A stretch of 64,000 bases of DNA from Ariolimax columbianus (taxonomy: Eukaryota > Mollusca > Gastropoda > Stylommatophora > Arionidae). Position 1 is the first letter of the stretch; each line of letters begins with the position of its first letter. Positions 62,766-64,000 of the stretch are shown here, piece by piece. The notes beneath the pieces are model-generated. The model worked only from the letters and a program-made list of their open reading frames with translations. It did no database searches and was not told where the DNA came from. The stretch is taken from assembly GCA_036924085.1 (NCBI GenBank), contig JAVGWX010000011.1, positions 25,885,476 through 25,949,475 of the forward strand, read 5' to 3'. The position numbers were made by a program, and so were the translations under genes.

Positions 62766-63097
62766 GAACATTGAAGAACACGGTCACAGACGGCGTTGAA
62801 TTCAGCGAGGGTCTCTGTATCCAGGCAGCCCAGGATAGACGTGTAATCAGGAAGTCGCAGAGAAAATATGGGAGACAACTGCTGACTACGTTTGCTAGTC
62901 GTGTCATATACTTTTCCAGGCTCGAATTGGCTTGATCAGTCATGAGCGCACACACATACTCAAGGTTGTATTATGACACGTGATGATGTTGGTGGTCCTC
63001 ATCGACGATGATGGACGTATTATTATTATTGCACCAAAACAGGGACAGCTAAATAGCTTCCACGTGATCCATCTACACATACAGCACAGGACCAGGT
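62766..63097. other. Unclassified spacer
   Basis: No recognised feature. Confidence 0.3.
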
Positions 63098-63215
63098 CGA
63101 ACGTGTAGCTTGTTTCCAGGGACGCCTATTGCTAGGGGAATAGGGTCTTGGTTAGCTGTGGTTCACTGACCCTGATGCAAATATCCAGCTGTGAGTCGCT
63201 GGATGCTGCCATCTA
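63098..63215 (-). mobile_element. SINE-A 5' body, diverged fragment
   Basis: 'agcttgtttccagggacgcc', 'gggtcttggttagctg' and 'tcactgaccctgatgc' follow the SINE-A 5' body in order. Confidence 0.5.
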
Positions 63216-63227
63216 CTTAACTTAACG

Positions 63228-63560
63228 TAACGTCTTTATACTGGTTTAGAACTCTGCAGAGTCTGTATACAACCAGTTTCATTTACATTACTTCGCTCTA
63301 AAAGCTATAGGCATCCAATTTGTTCTTAAATGCATTAATTGTACCTGCCTCCACTACTTCTTGTGGCAATGCATTCCAAGCATTCACCATTCACTGGAAA
63401 ATTTAAAAAAAAATACGAATATCTAACCTGGACCATTCTTTAGATAATTTGTAGCTATATCTATCATTTTAGTAACCTCCTCCATGAATTCTAATAGATT
63501 TGTTAAGCACGATCTCCCTCAAGTAAACCCATGCTGACTATTTTTGATTAGATTAAATTT
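63228..63560 (-). pseudogene. CR1-like LINE 3' end
   Basis: 'catttacattacttcgctct', 'gcattaattgtacctgcctc' and 'tgtggcaatgcattcc' match 10840-10920 of the CR1-like copy. Only the extreme C-terminus and 3' UTR remain. Confidence 0.6.
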
Positions 63561-63676
63561 GTTGAAATGCATGACCATGTTTTCTTTGATTGTTGACTCT
63601 AACAATGTACAGACTATGCTCTCATTCACTGTGCAGGATCTTCGGTTCCTAACGCGATATCCCGACCAAGCGTATT

Positions 63677-64000
63677 TTTATGTTTCTAAGAATCGACGTC
63701 ACTGCACTCCGGGCGTACCAATAGGTGCTCAGTCTCTCTCATCAAATGGCTTAAGGAATGGATGCTGATGGTCTCTGTATCTCGCTGATTGTACACTCTC
63801 CTGTCCCGTCCTCTGCTCGATCCTCCTTTAATCTCGAAACTTTGCTGTCTGTGGATTGCTGCCTCTTCCATTTCATTGTCCTCATCCATCATTGATTGAG
63901 TTCAAAATGTCACTTCTATCCATCACTAATGTGTCCATGATTGAAGCTTGTGAATCTGTGATGTCAGCTCTTTCATTGCCCTGAACCCCGGCATGAGAAG
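63677..64000 (-). pseudogene. LINE-K RNase H C-terminus, copy 2, running off the window
   Basis: Enters from the right edge at SHAGVQGNERADIT (fourth RNase H Asp) and follows copy 1 (340-690) to the terminal PECSDVDS and stop. A deletion of about 8 bases near 63890 shifts the frame (SINDG then stop, versus SINDHLLDED in copy 1). The 3' UTR is again only about 15 A-rich bases. Confidence 0.75.

Overview
This is animal nuclear DNA that consists almost entirely of repeats. I see no bacterial operons and no convincing intact host gene. Most recognisable coding sequence is decayed non-LTR retrotransposon (LINE): reverse transcriptase (RT), RNase H and RTE-type endonuclease fragments. With it come tRNA-like SINEs, a mariner transposon, a hAT-like element, long microsatellites and about 20 minisatellite arrays. 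The variable region of the 18S rRNA fragment at 26.6-27.8 kb and the mix of elements suggest a mollusc, probably a gastropod. That placement rests on recall and was not tested by search.

Family labels used below are local to this annotation. LINE-G: RT plus RNase H with a (GAA)n tail. LINE-H and LINE-K: other RNase H-bearing LINEs. RTE-1 to RTE-5: LINEs seen mostly as RT C-termini, RTE-like by motif. SINE-A: short (about 165-170 bp) or long (about 350 bp), no clear tRNA head, tail usually (GAA)n. SINE-T: tRNA-derived, about 240 bp. SINE-L: tRNA Ser/Leu-like head. Repeat C: an unclassified repeat containing 37-bp units.

Layout. 0-8.5 kb: nested LINEs and SINEs plus two minisatellites that grew out of SINE-A copies. 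8.5-17.5 kb: TA-microsatellite-associated RTE-2, a CR1-like LINE, three SINE-T copies and LINE C-terminal fragments. 17.5-19.1 kb: a 1.15-kb CAA/CAG array and a purine tract. 19.7-23.4 kb: LINE-H RNase H copies, one with an in-frame minisatellite, then a 34-bp array. 25.8-29.4 kb: an rDNA-derived insertion (5' ETS, 18S, 28S) inside a SINE-A copy, bounded by a 13-bp direct repeat and ending in (GAA)n. 30-32 kb: CA-rich array. 33-40 kb: LINE-H, RTE-1 and several minisatellites. 40.8-42.5 kb: a full-length but dead mariner inside a LINE reading frame. 43.2-47.4 kb: a LINE-G copy with RT and RNase H inserted in an RTE endonuclease. 47.4-54 kb: hAT-like element, trinucleotide arrays and a 66-bp satellite. 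54-64 kb: more RTE, LINE-G, SINE-T, SINE-L and SINE-A copies; the last element (LINE-K) runs off the right edge.

How the parts relate. Three LINE-G insertions, two SINE-A insertions and the rDNA-containing insertion all have 10-13 bp target-site duplications and (GAA)n tails. The parsimonious reading is one LINE machinery, possibly LINE-G, mobilising itself, SINE-A and an rRNA-containing chimeric RNA. SINE-A, SINE-T and the 3' end of the rDNA insertion also share a core of about 40-50 bp. Several minisatellites are amplified pieces of these same mobile elements.
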